Shown here piece after piece: positions 15,499 to 23,457 of a stretch of DNA of 64,000 bases (position 1 is its first letter; each line of letters begins with the position of its first letter). The position numbers and the translations under genes are program-made. Under the pieces are notes generated by a model that was not told where the DNA came from, made no database searches, and worked only from the letters and a program-made list of their open reading frames with translations. The stretch is from NCBI RefSeq assembly GCF_040049255.1, contig NZ_JBDZDR010000001.1:890618-954617 (forward strand), given 5' to 3'. The stretch comes from Pseudaminobacter sp040049255. GTDB lineage: Bacteria > Pseudomonadota > Alphaproteobacteria > Rhizobiales > Rhizobiaceae.

Positions 15499-16911
15499 AT
15501 GGCGACATCGGAATTGAACGATCCGGAAAACGACAGCTACCGCGCCCGCACCCACCGCGCGGCGGTTTCCATGCGCAGGCACTGGCACAGGTTCTGGCGC
15601 CTGGTGTCGCTCTATCTGCCCAAGCGCCTGTACCCTCGCTCCCTCATCATCATCATCACGCCGATGATCCTGCTGCAGTCGGTGGTGGCCTTCGTCTTCA
15701 TGGAGCGCCACTGGCAGACGGTGACGCTGCGCCTGTCGCAGGCGGTCACCCGCGACATCGCGGCCATCATCGACATGATCGAGACTTTTCCGCATGACGA
15801 CGACTATGCCAACGTCATTCGCATCGCCCAGGACCGGCTGGCGCTGAAGATCGACCTGCTGCCGCCCGACCCGCTGCCGCCGCCGGGTCCGAAGCCGTTC
15901 TTCTCCATCCTCGACCAGATCCTGTCGTCGGAGATCACCAAGCAGATCAACCGTCCCTTCTGGATCGACACGGTGGGCAATTCCAACATCGTGGAGGTGC
16001 GCGTACAGCTCAAGGACAAGGTGCTGAGGGTGTTCGTGCGCCGTAGCCAGGCCTATGCGTCCAACACCCATATTTTCCTGATCTGGATGGTGGGCACGTC
16101 GCTGGTGCTGCTGATGATCGCGATTCCCTTCCTCAGGAACCAGATCAAGCCGATCCTGCAGCTTGCCGAGGCGGCCGAAAGCTTCGGCAAGGGCCGGCCG
16201 ATGCCGCGCGACTTCCGCCCGCGTGGCGCCGACGAGGTGCGGCGCGCCGGTTTCGCCTTCATCCAGATGCGCGAGCGCATCGAACGCCAGATCGAGCAGC
16301 GCACGGCGATGCTGACGGGCGTCAGCCACGATCTGCGCACCATCCTCACTCGCTTCAAGCTGCAGCTGGCGCTTTCCGGCAAGAAGCCCGACCTGAAGGC
16401 GCTGAACCAGGACATCGACGACATGCAGTCGATGCTGGAGGGCTATCTGGAATTCGCCCGCGGCGAGGCTTCCGAGGCCCCGGGCCGTTTCGACCTCGAA
16501 GTCTATTTCGCCAAGCTCAGCGAGGAAGCCAAGCTGCGCGAGCGAGAGCTTTCGACTTCGCTGACCGGCGAGAGCGTCGTGCTCGTGCGAGCCAACGCCT
16601 TCACGCGCCTGCTTTCCAATGTGGTCGGCAACGCCTTCCGCTATGCCAGCCAGGTGCGCGTCAACGCTACTCACACGCGTGGCTCGCTGACCATAGTGGT
16701 CGACGACAACGGCCCCGGCATCCCGCCCGAGCAGCGCGAAGAGGTTTTCAAACCGTTCGTTCGACTGGACGAAGCCCGCAACCTCGACGCCACCGGCACC
16801 GGGCTCGGCCTTTCGATCGCCCGCGACATCGCCCGCAGCCATGGCGGCGACATCCTGCTGGACGGCAGCCCGCTGGGCGGCCTGCGCGTCATCATCAGGG
16901 TGCCGGCGTAA
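15499..16911 (+). CDS. EnvZ-type sensor histidine kinase
   Basis: About 470 residues. Two membrane helices (about 49-68 and 192-212) flank a periplasmic sensor part with a proline-rich PLPPPGPKPFF stretch. HAMP sequence follows, then the phosphoacceptor His277 in GVSHDLRTILTRFKLQLAL, and an ATPase domain with N box NVVGNAFRYA, G1 DDNGPGIP and G2 GTGLGLSI. The ATG at 15499 has GGAAG five bases upstream; the longer frame from 15346 lacks features. It is the third gene of the MarR-OmpR-kinase cluster, so it most likely phosphorylates the regulator at 14506. Confidence 0.9.
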   Translation: MATSELNDPENDSYRARTHRAAVSMRRHWHRFWRLVSLYLPKRLYPRSLIIIITPMILLQSVVAFVFMERHWQTVTLRLSQAVTRDIAAIIDMIETFPHDDDYANVIRIAQDRLALKIDLLPPDPLPPPGPKPFFSILDQILSSEITKQINRPFWIDTVGNSNIVEVRVQLKDKVLRVFVRRSQAYASNTHIFLIWMVGTSLVLLMIAIPFLRNQIKPILQLAEAAESFGKGRPMPRDFRPRGADEVRRAGFAFIQMRERIERQIEQRTAMLTGVSHDLRTILTRFKLQLALSGKKPDLKALNQDIDDMQSMLEGYLEFARGEASEAPGRFDLEVYFAKLSEEAKLRERELSTSLTGESVVLVRANAFTRLLSNVVGNAFRYASQVRVNATHTRGSLTIVVDDNGPGIPPEQREEVFKPFVRLDEARNLDATGTGLGLSIARDIARSHGGDILLDGSPLGGLRVIIRVPA

Positions 16912-16941
16912 GTCCGGCACCCTGCGCCCCGCAAGGTCTTC

Positions 16942-18120
16942 CTACGCGACGACGGACGCGGCCGCCGGTTTCTTGCGCGCCTTGAAGAAGCGCACAAGAG
17001 CAACCGTTATCGCGCCGCCCACCACCAGGACGCCCAGCGCGAGCAACGGACGATAGTAGAACCACGCAATGGCGATCGTCGCGGTGCCGACGATTATGGT
17101 GAACAGGAAGGCCGCAAGCCCCGTTCCCAGCCGCACCACGTCGCCAAGCAGCGGAATGACATCGGCAATCACACCGAGCGGCTGCATCATCATCGCGAAG
17201 CCGATCATCAGCACGACCAGCCCGGCCGCACGGATGATCCAGCTCAGCAACGTGTTCTCGCTGGCGGCATTGGCGAACATGGTGTCCGCCGGCACGGACC
17301 CACTCTCCACCAGCAAAAGCCTGTCCCCTGCCCTGGTCTGGTAAGCTTGGAAAGAATTGCCGGTTTGCTTGCCGACGACGCTGACAGGACCGAGCGGAAC
17401 CAGTTCGTAGCGGACGCGGTAGTCGCCCACGGCCGGTTTCTTCGGGTTGTCGCCCAGATAGACGGCCCCGTCGGCAAACGTCACCTTTTCATAACCCGAC
17501 CAGGCCGCCTCGATCGCGCGCTGCTGGTCCGAAGACAGCTTCAGCGCCCGGCCGTCGCCGATCTCGTCCAGAACCGTGTCATCCAGGGCAAAGGCGTTGA
17601 TCCGGGCCTCGGAGACCTGGAACACGTCTGACTCGAGTTCCATCGAAGGGTTGTCGTGCCCCGCCGGCTGTTCGAATCGCGAGGAATCGATCGGCTCGTC
17701 CGACCATGCCTTCGAATAGCTGTAGGTGGTGACAGTTTCCTCGCCGCCCCCCAGCGTTTTCTTGGTCTCCTCGCTGGTGCTCTCGTGCCACTGGTACATC
17801 TCCACCGTCCGCACCAGCCGGATGCCCTCGACCTCGATGCCGAACTCCTCGTCGGCCAAAATTTCGTCGGTCGTCACCGTGCCGGAGATATGGACAAGCC
17901 TGCCCTCATTGGCGGGATTTATCTCCTGGCTCGGAACCGCCACCACGGCGCTGGCGCCTTCGGCCAGCGAGCGTGCGGTGGTGACCGTGCGCCCCTCGTT
18001 CCAGAACAGCAGCACCACCGCGCCCAGAACCAGAATGAAACCTATCAGCGCACCCAGCACCGACTGCTTGATGCGCTCGAACCATGAAACCGAGGTCGTC
18101 TTTACAATGCTGTCGCTCAC
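16942..18120 (-). CDS. TMEM43/DUF1625 family membrane protein
   Basis: A 392-residue protein with one N-terminal membrane helix (about 18-40) and a cluster of three helices at the C-terminus (about 290-380), separated by a large soluble loop. This matches TMEM43-family topology. The loop begins VPSQEINPANEGRLVHISGTV, the typical motif of the family, with YQWHES further on. The role of bacterial members is unknown; envelope stress or membrane organisation has been suggested for the family. It converges with the kinase gene and has its own promoter on the minus strand. Confidence 0.8.
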   Translation of the reverse strand: MSDSIVKTTSVSWFERIKQSVLGALIGFILVLGAVVLLFWNEGRTVTTARSLAEGASAVVAVPSQEINPANEGRLVHISGTVTTDEILADEEFGIEVEGIRLVRTVEMYQWHESTSEETKKTLGGGEETVTTYSYSKAWSDEPIDSSRFEQPAGHDNPSMELESDVFQVSEARINAFALDDTVLDEIGDGRALKLSSDQQRAIEAAWSGYEKVTFADGAVYLGDNPKKPAVGDYRVRYELVPLGPVSVVGKQTGNSFQAYQTRAGDRLLLVESGSVPADTMFANAASENTLLSWIIRAAGLVVLMIGFAMMMQPLGVIADVIPLLGDVVRLGTGLAAFLFTIIVGTATIAIAWFYYRPLLALGVLVVGGAITVALVRFFKARKKPAAASVVA

Positions 18121-18275
18121 CTGCTTCCCCCAAACAGCAAGAGGCAGGCAAATGCCCGCCTCGATTACCTGCCACTGCCGCCTGTACTTCGACCCGGCGG
18201 CAATTCGGTAGACTCAAGGCTTTTTAGGAAGTGTGAATGCAGCAATGGCGGCGTATCGAAGCCGCCTCATTCTGC

Positions 18276-18635
18276 TCAGAAAAGGCGGCTGCCGTTCGCC
18301 ACGGGCCGCTCGATGGCGCCAAGGACGACGTCGCCCTGCTCATCCGGAAAACCGAGCGTCAGAACCTCGGACATGAACTTGCCGATCTGGCGCGGCGGGA
18401 AATTCACAACCGCGAATACCTGGCGCCCCACCAGCGTCTCGAGCGAATAGTGCTCGGTGATCTGGGCAGAGGACTTCTTAACGCCAATTTCCGGGCCGAA
18501 ATCGATTTTCAGCTTGAACGCCGGCTTGCGGGCCTCCGGAAACGGCTCGGCCTCGACGATGGTGCCGGCGCGGATGTCCACCCGGTCGAAATCCGCAAAG
18601 GTGATCTCGGGCTTTTTTTCGCCGTGCGCAATCAT
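18276..18635 (-). CDS. csaA: CsaA-type tRNA-binding-domain protein
   Basis: A 119-residue OB-fold protein of the tRNA_bind family, the size of CsaA. Features are FDRVDIRAGTIVEAEPFPEARKPA, the PAFKLKIDFGPEIGVKKSSAQIT core and GRQVFAVVNFPPRQIGKFMSEVLTLG, which is characteristic. CsaA is described as a chaperone-like protein linked to secretion and as a structural tRNA binder. The ATG at 18635 is used because the frame upstream of it overlaps the YbjN gene and lacks family similarity. It lies 10 bases after the YbjN stop, so the two genes probably form one transcript. Confidence 0.88.
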   Translation of the reverse strand: MIAHGEKKPEITFADFDRVDIRAGTIVEAEPFPEARKPAFKLKIDFGPEIGVKKSSAQITEHYSLETLVGRQVFAVVNFPPRQIGKFMSEVLTLGFPDEQGDVVLGAIERPVANGSRLF

Positions 18636-18645
18636 CGCAATCCGC

Positions 18646-19146
18646 TCAGGCGTTTCCGCGGGTCTCGAACAGAACGCCCGCCAGCGCGTCCCTGGCGGAA
18701 GTGCCCGACCAGACCACGAACTGGAACGCCTGGAAATAGCATTCGCAGGCCTCGAGCGCCGAGGAAAGCAGCACCTCGACCTGCTGGCTGGTGGGCTCGA
18801 CGCCGCCCGCAAGCAGCAGCGACTGGCGGAACATGATCGCGCCTTCCTGCTCCCACAGGTCGAAATGGCCGAACAGCAACTGCTCGTTGATAAGCGACAA
18901 GAGCCGCATGATCTCGACGGCCCGGGTTTCGGGCACCTTGATGTCGAAGGCGCAGGCCAGATGCAGCGCCTCGAAATCCTCCATCCACGAGAAGGAGACG
19001 TGGTAGTCGGTCCACGTGCCGGTCACCGAGATGGCGATCTCGTCGTCACCGGTGCGCTCGAACGACCATTCGTTGTTGTTCGCGACCTGCTCGATCACAT
19101 CCACCGGGTGGATATCGCGTGCGAATTCCAGTTCGACAAGTTCCAT
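18646..19146 (-). CDS. YbjN-domain protein
   Basis: A 166-residue protein of the YbjN/sensory-transduction-regulator family. It shows the typical pattern of an acidic N-terminal part, a central SFSWMEDFEALHLACAFDIKVPE strand-helix and a C-terminal CYFQAFQFVVWSG segment. The fold is shared with type III secretion chaperones. The ATG at 19146 has AGGAAG upstream; the track of earlier codons lacks one. It precedes csaA by 10 bases. Precise function is not known. Confidence 0.8.
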   Translation of the reverse strand: MELVELEFARDIHPVDVIEQVANNNEWSFERTGDDEIAISVTGTWTDYHVSFSWMEDFEALHLACAFDIKVPETRAVEIMRLLSLINEQLLFGHFDLWEQEGAIMFRQSLLLAGGVEPTSQQVEVLLSSALEACECYFQAFQFVVWSGTSARDALAGVLFETRGNA

Positions 19147-19472
19147 AAAATGCTTCCTGACGTTCTCGGAGCACAACTGATGGCTCCGCGGGACGGGCAC
19201 ACGCGAACACATGCTATTTTCTAGAAATCAGTCGGCAGGATAGATCAACACAGGAACACTTGAACCGGACCCCCACCGCCCGGCGCATGAGACGGCTTCG
19301 AATCATGCAACAAATTCAGTGTATTGATGCAGAGTCGCGTTACCAGCCCCTTTTTGCCGGACACGCCACAAGGGTGTGGAAAGCGGCTGAATCAAAAACT
19401 TATGGAAGCCGGATAAATGATTCAGCCGAAAGCGCTTTTTCCAAGCAGCGCGTTGTGGATAAGGTTAACGAA
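19147..19472. other. Non-coding region with a DnaA-box match
   Basis: No credible gene. It lies between ubiK and the YbjN gene, both on the minus strand. It holds an exact DnaA-box word TTATCCACA (read on the minus strand at 19454-19462), a related TGTGGAAAG at 19375-19383 and a TTAACC half-site typical of CtrA next to the first box. It probably also carries the YbjN promoter. Confidence 0.35.
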
Positions 19473-19796
19473 TTATTTCTTGGATGAAGTCTTTCCGGCG
19501 CGTTTTGCAACGCTTTCCGAAGAAGTTTCCGACGCCTGCTCGGCAAGGGCCGGGAATCTCGCCTCAAGTTCCGCAACGCGGGCGGCAAGCCTTTCGTTCT
19601 CGGCGCGCACCTTCAGGGTCATCTCGCGCAGGGCTTCGAACTCCTCGCGCTGCACCACGTCCATGCTGTTCAGCACGCGTTCGGCCTGGCTCTTGAAGGC
19701 GGTCTCCATCTCTCGGCGCACCCCTTGCGCCGCGCCCGCGGCGTCGGTCACAAGCTTTGCAAATTCATCCAGAATGCGGTTTGGACCGTTTGACAT
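19473..19796 (-). CDS. ubiK: UbiK/BMFP-family accessory factor
   Basis: A 107-residue protein made of two helical parts: an N-terminal amphipathic segment (PNRILDEFAKLVTDAAGAAQG) and a coiled coil (VQREEFEALREMTLKVRAENERLAARVAELEARF). This is the BMFP architecture of UbiK, which helps ubiquinone synthesis under aerobic conditions by forming a complex with UbiJ. The tail is rich in Ser and Lys. The ATG at 19796 fits the family start. The membrane-fusogenic coiled coil is visible directly; the ubiquinone role is from the family. Confidence 0.82.
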   Translation of the reverse strand: MSNGPNRILDEFAKLVTDAAGAAQGVRREMETAFKSQAERVLNSMDVVQREEFEALREMTLKVRAENERLAARVAELEARFPALAEQASETSSESVAKRAGKTSSKK

Positions 19797-19892
19797 GGCA
19801 GCACCTCGTTGTTGCAATTTCGACGTAGTGCCGCAGCGTAGGGAATGCAAGACTATTGGCCAGGAAGCACAGATGGCACCGGCTTCCATCGC

Positions 19893-19920
19893 TTGCCGCA
19901 GACGATAACAGTTATTAAAT
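19893..19920 (+). promoter_or_regulatory. Probable parDE promoter with palindrome
   Basis: TTGCCG (19893) and TTAAAT (19915) are 16 bases apart. Between them lies the 11-base palindrome ATAACAGTTAT at 19905-19915, a likely binding site for the ParD repressor. Confidence 0.5.
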
Positions 19921-19947
19921 TGCCTTTACCAACAAAGGGAGCCAGCC

Positions 19948-20211
19948 ATGGCCATCAGTGCCGATCTTGGCGAGCCGCTTGAGGAATTCGTCAACCAGCT
20001 GGTGAAAAGCGGCCGCTACAACTCCGAGAGCGAGGTGCTGCGCGAAGGCGTGCGCCTCATCCAGGAGCGCGAGATGAAGCTCGCCGCCCTCGACGCGGCC
20101 ATCGCGCGAGGCATTGCCGATGCCGAAGCGGGGCGGGTCATCCCCATAGACGAAGCTTTTGAGCGCTTGCGTGCCCGGCTCAATCTTCCGAAAGGCGACG
20201 CTTCCGAATGA
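19948..20211 (+). CDS. parD: ParD-type antitoxin
   Basis: An 87-residue antitoxin with an N-terminal ribbon-helix-helix DNA-binding part (LGEPLEEFVNQLVKSGRYNSESEVLREGVRLIQERE) and a C-terminal toxin-binding tail. It represses its own operon and neutralises ParE. GGGAG precedes the ATG. The stop overlaps the parE start by ATGA. The antitoxin is intact even though the toxin frame downstream is interrupted. Confidence 0.9.
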   Translation: MAISADLGEPLEEFVNQLVKSGRYNSESEVLREGVRLIQEREMKLAALDAAIARGIADAEAGRVIPIDEAFERLRARLNLPKGDASE

Positions 20212-20504
20212 GGGTCGTCCTTACGGAAACCGCATAAGCTGACATGCTCAACATCGGCCTTGCCATCAAGGAGCACAATGCATCGCGCGCAGAGTCATTC
20301 GTTGACGAACTCTATGATCGCTGCAAGCAACTCGGCGACATGCCGTTTGCCTACCCTCTCTTGCCCGATCACGAAGCAACAGGCATCCGCCGACGGGTTC
20401 ACGGCAACTATCTGATCTTCTACCGTGTCGAGGACGACGCGGTGCAGATCATTCACATCCTTCACGGCGCAATGGACTACGAACGGCTTCTCTTCCCCGA
20501 ATAG
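20208..20504 (+). pseudogene. parE: ParE-type toxin with a premature stop at codon 10
   Basis: Reading from the ATG at 20208, which overlaps the parD stop exactly as in intact parDE pairs, gives MRVVLTETA and then TAA at 20235-20237. The same frame continues without another stop through MLNIGLAIKEHNASR... to the normal ParE end (GNYLIFYRVEDDAVQIIHILHG). The first nine residues are the usual first beta-strand of RelE/ParE toxins. Re-starting at the ATG at 20244 would lose that strand. The simplest reading is a nonsense mutation that silences the toxin; a sequencing error or recoding would be alternatives. Confidence 0.75.
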
Positions 20505-20615
20505 TGAACCATTTGCGCTTGAGTCGGTCTGGCTCACCTCACGCTTGCCTTGACCCTGCCAAAAGCCTGCCGCATGGTCCGCGCCTGAACCGCCCTTCCC
20601 GAACGGGAGTTTCAC

Positions 20616-21470
20616 TTGAGCACCTATCTCGCCTTGCCGCTGGCCGCCCTGCCGTTTCCGAACATCGATCCGGTCATCGTCCAGATCGGGCCGCTGGCCA
20701 TCCACTGGTATGGCGTTGCCTACATCGTCGGCATCCTCTTTGCCTGGTGGTATGGCAAGCGGCTGGTCACCAACCCGCGGCTTTGGCCCGACGGCAGGCT
20801 GCCGATGAAGCCGGAGGATCTCGACGACTTCATCGTCTGGGCGGCGGCCGGCGTGGTGCTCGGCGGTCGCATCGGTTATGTTCTGTTCTACGATCTGGCT
20901 CGCTACATGGAGCACCCGCTCGACATCTTTGCCGTCTGGCAGGGCGGCATGTCGTTCCACGGCGGCTTTCTCGGCACGGTGCTGGCGATCATCCTGTTCG
21001 CGCGGTCGCGCGGCATCTCCGTCTGGACGATGTTCGACGTCATCGCCGCCGGCGTGCCGGTTGCGCTCGGCCTCGTGCGCCTCACCAATTTCATCAACTC
21101 CGAACTCTGGGGCCGACCGACAGACGTGCCATGGGCCATCGAGTTTCCCACCGGCGGCCCATTCACCCGCCATCCCAGCCAGCTCTACGAGGCGGCGCTC
21201 GAGGGGCTGGTGCTTTTCCTCGTGCTGCGCATCCTCACGCACAGCTTCCTCAAGCTGAAATCGCCCGGCTTCGTCTCTGGCGCCTTCGTGGCCGGCTACG
21301 GCGCCTCGCGCATCTTCGTGGAGTTCTTCCGCGAGCCTGACCAGCAGATTGGCTATCTGTTCGGCGGCTGGCTCACCATGGGCATGGTGCTGTCAGTACC
21401 CATGGTTCTCATCGGCATCTGGGCGATGCTCAGGGCCAAGCCTGTCAACACGGCACCCAGCACGGCATGA
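20616..21470 (+). CDS. lgt: Prolipoprotein diacylglyceryl transferase
   Basis: A 284-residue inner-membrane enzyme that adds diacylglycerol to the lipobox cysteine of prolipoproteins. Key motifs are HWYGVAYIVG, MSFHGGFLG and the signature LVRLTNFINSELWGRPTDVPWAIEFP with its essential Arg, then RHPSQLYEA. About seven membrane helices are visible. The start is TTG at 20616, preceded by GGGAG; no ATG gives a full-length protein. It heads a compact group with overlapping genes: midA-type methyltransferase, pgeF and M24 protein. Confidence 0.92.
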   Translation: MSTYLALPLAALPFPNIDPVIVQIGPLAIHWYGVAYIVGILFAWWYGKRLVTNPRLWPDGRLPMKPEDLDDFIVWAAAGVVLGGRIGYVLFYDLARYMEHPLDIFAVWQGGMSFHGGFLGTVLAIILFARSRGISVWTMFDVIAAGVPVALGLVRLTNFINSELWGRPTDVPWAIEFPTGGPFTRHPSQLYEAALEGLVLFLVLRILTHSFLKLKSPGFVSGAFVAGYGASRIFVEFFREPDQQIGYLFGGWLTMGMVLSVPMVLIGIWAMLRAKPVNTAPSTA

Positions 21471-22555
21471 GCACGCTCAAGCAACGCATAGCAGCTCAGA
21501 TCGCCACCGGCGGGCCGATCTCGGTCGCCGAGTACATGGCGCTTTGCCTGTTCGACCCGCAGCAAGGCTACTACACCACCCGCGAGCCTTTCGGCATCGC
21601 CGGGGATTTCACCACCGCTCCCGAGATCAGCCAGATGTTCGGCGAACTTGTCGCCGTCTGGCTGCGCGCGGCGTGGGAAGCGGTCGGCCGCCCGTCCCCC
21701 TTCATCCTGGCCGAGATCGGCCCCGGCCGCGGCACGCTGATGAAGGACATGCTGCGCACACTGGCGAAGCTCGACCCCGGATTTCTGGCGCAGGCTAGCG
21801 TTGTCATGGTCGAGACCAGCCCCCGGCTCACCGAGGTGCAGCGGAACACGCTGGCCGGCGCGCCTGCGCGGGTTGAGTGGGTCCGAAACATCGAGGCGCT
21901 GGCACCGCTTCCCCTGCTCATCGTCGGCAACGAACTGTTTGACGCCATCCCGGTGCGCCAGTTCGTGCGCGCGGGCAATGCCTGGCGCGAGCGCGCCGTT
22001 GCTCTCGACGATGCCGGCAACCTCCAGTTCGTCGCCGGGGTCGGCTCGCTCGATCCGGCCTTCCTGCCGCCCGACGCCGCCGGCGCCGCGGAAGGCGCAA
22101 TCGTCGAACTCGCGCCGGCACGCAGCGCACTCATGGAAACCATCGCCGGGCGCATTGCCTCCCATGGCGGCGCCGGCCTGTTCATCGACTACGGCTACCT
22201 GGTCCCCGGCGTCGGCGACACGCTGCAGGCCTTGAGAAAGCACCGCTACGAGGACGTGCTGGAAAATCCCGGCCTGGCCGACCTCACCACTCATGTCGAT
22301 TTCCAGGCGCTCGCGCAGGCTGCGCGCGGCCACGGCCTCGACGCGCATCTCGCCACCCAGGGCGATTTCCTGCTCGGCATGGGGCTGCTGGAGCGCGCCG
22401 GTCTGCTGGGCGCCAATGCGGACACCGCCGGCCGCGAAAGAATCCACAGCGAAGTTGAGCGCCTGGCCGGCCCGGATGCCATGGGAAATCTGTTCAAGGT
22501 TCTGGCCGTCACGCCGCCGGGAGTTGCCGTCCCGCCCTTCGAACAGGCGCATTGA
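21467..22555 (+). CDS. SAM-dependent methyltransferase, MidA/NDUFAF7 family
   Basis: A 362-residue COG1565 protein. Motifs are YYTTREPFGIAGDFTTAPEISQMFGELVAVWL near the N-terminus, the SAM site EIGPGRGTLMKDMLR and later IVGNELFDAIPVRQF and FIDYGY. The mitochondrial homologue NDUFAF7 methylates an arginine of a complex I subunit and is needed for complex I assembly; the bacterial role may be similar. It overlaps lgt by ATGA and is 107 bases before pgeF. Confidence 0.88.
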   Translation: MSTLKQRIAAQIATGGPISVAEYMALCLFDPQQGYYTTREPFGIAGDFTTAPEISQMFGELVAVWLRAAWEAVGRPSPFILAEIGPGRGTLMKDMLRTLAKLDPGFLAQASVVMVETSPRLTEVQRNTLAGAPARVEWVRNIEALAPLPLLIVGNELFDAIPVRQFVRAGNAWRERAVALDDAGNLQFVAGVGSLDPAFLPPDAAGAAEGAIVELAPARSALMETIAGRIASHGGAGLFIDYGYLVPGVGDTLQALRKHRYEDVLENPGLADLTTHVDFQALAQAARGHGLDAHLATQGDFLLGMGLLERAGLLGANADTAGRERIHSEVERLAGPDAMGNLFKVLAVTPPGVAVPPFEQAH

Positions 22556-22662
22556 CTTGGCCATTCGGCTGCCCCACTGTCCCATCCTCGCGACCGAGGG
22601 CGGCGGCTGAAGCTAAATTTTCAGCCTTGACGCAACCGCCTTCGCGAAGAACAAGGCGGGCC

Positions 22663-23457
22663 ATGTCAGATCGATCGACGCCGAATCCAATCCGCTCTGC
22701 CCGCCTGGCCGAAGCTGAAGCCCGCGGCATCCGGCACGGCTACTTCACGCGCCTTGGTGGAGTATCCGAAGGCATCTATCGCGGGCTCAACATCGGCGCG
22801 GGCTCCGATGACGACCCGGTGCGGGTGCGCGAAAATCGCCGGCGAGTTGCCCAGTGGATGGGCGTCGATGTCGATTCGCTGCTCACCGCCCACCAGATCC
22901 ACTCTGCCGACGTGATCGTGGCGCGCGAGCCCTTCAACGGGCCGCGACCCAAGGGCGACGCCCTCGTCACCGACCGTCCCGGCATCGCCATCGCCGCCTC
23001 GACCGCCGATTGCGGCCCGGTTCTGTTCGCCGATGCAGAAGCCCGCGTCATCGGCGCTGCCCATGCCGGCTGGAAAGGCGCCTTCGGCGGCGTGCTCGAA
23101 AACACCGTCACCGCCATGGAGGCGCTTGGCGCCCAGCGCGAACGCATCGTGGCCGTGCTCGGCCCCTCCATCGGCCCCGCCAACTACGAGGTCGGCCCGG
23201 AATTCGTCGAACGCTTCCTCGCCGCCGATGCGGACAACCAGCGCTATTTCGCGCCCTCGCAAAATGCCGGGCACGCCATGTTCGATCTCAACAGTTACAC
23301 GGTGGATCGGTTGCGCAGATGCGGCGTTGCCGCCGAATGCCTCAACCGCTGCACCTATGAGGAGGAAGACGTTTTCTATTCCTACCGCCGTTCGACGCAC
23401 CGCAAGGAAGCGGACTACGGCCGGCAGATCTCAGCAATTGCTCTGGAGGACATTTGA
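22663..23457 (+). CDS. pgeF: PgeF-type multicopper-oxidase-fold peptidoglycan editing factor
   Basis: A 264-residue protein of the DUF152/laccase-domain family. Active-site motifs are TAHQIHSADV, STADCGPVLFAD and AHAGWKGAFGGVLENTV, with the His-Cys-His set of the family. E. coli YfiH/PgeF removes a wrong L-Ser from peptidoglycan precursors; others act on nucleosides. The ATG at 22663 is placed where family similarity begins. The stop overlaps the M24 gene in a TGATG junction, so the pair is translationally coupled. Confidence 0.88.
   Translation: MSDRSTPNPIRSARLAEAEARGIRHGYFTRLGGVSEGIYRGLNIGAGSDDDPVRVRENRRRVAQWMGVDVDSLLTAHQIHSADVIVAREPFNGPRPKGDALVTDRPGIAIAASTADCGPVLFADAEARVIGAAHAGWKGAFGGVLENTVTAMEALGAQRERIVAVLGPSIGPANYEVGPEFVERFLAADADNQRYFAPSQNAGHAMFDLNSYTVDRLRRCGVAAECLNRCTYEEEDVFYSYRRSTHRKEADYGRQISAIALEDI

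Noticed and set aside
14446..16920. An 824-codon open frame opposite the response regulator and kinase genes
   Set aside because: It has no recognisable domain and lies fully across two genes with intact motifs; it is a GC-bias artefact.
19260..19487. A 75-codon plus-strand ORF in the region with the DnaA box
   Set aside because: It runs into ubiK on the opposite strand and has no ribosome-binding site or similarity.
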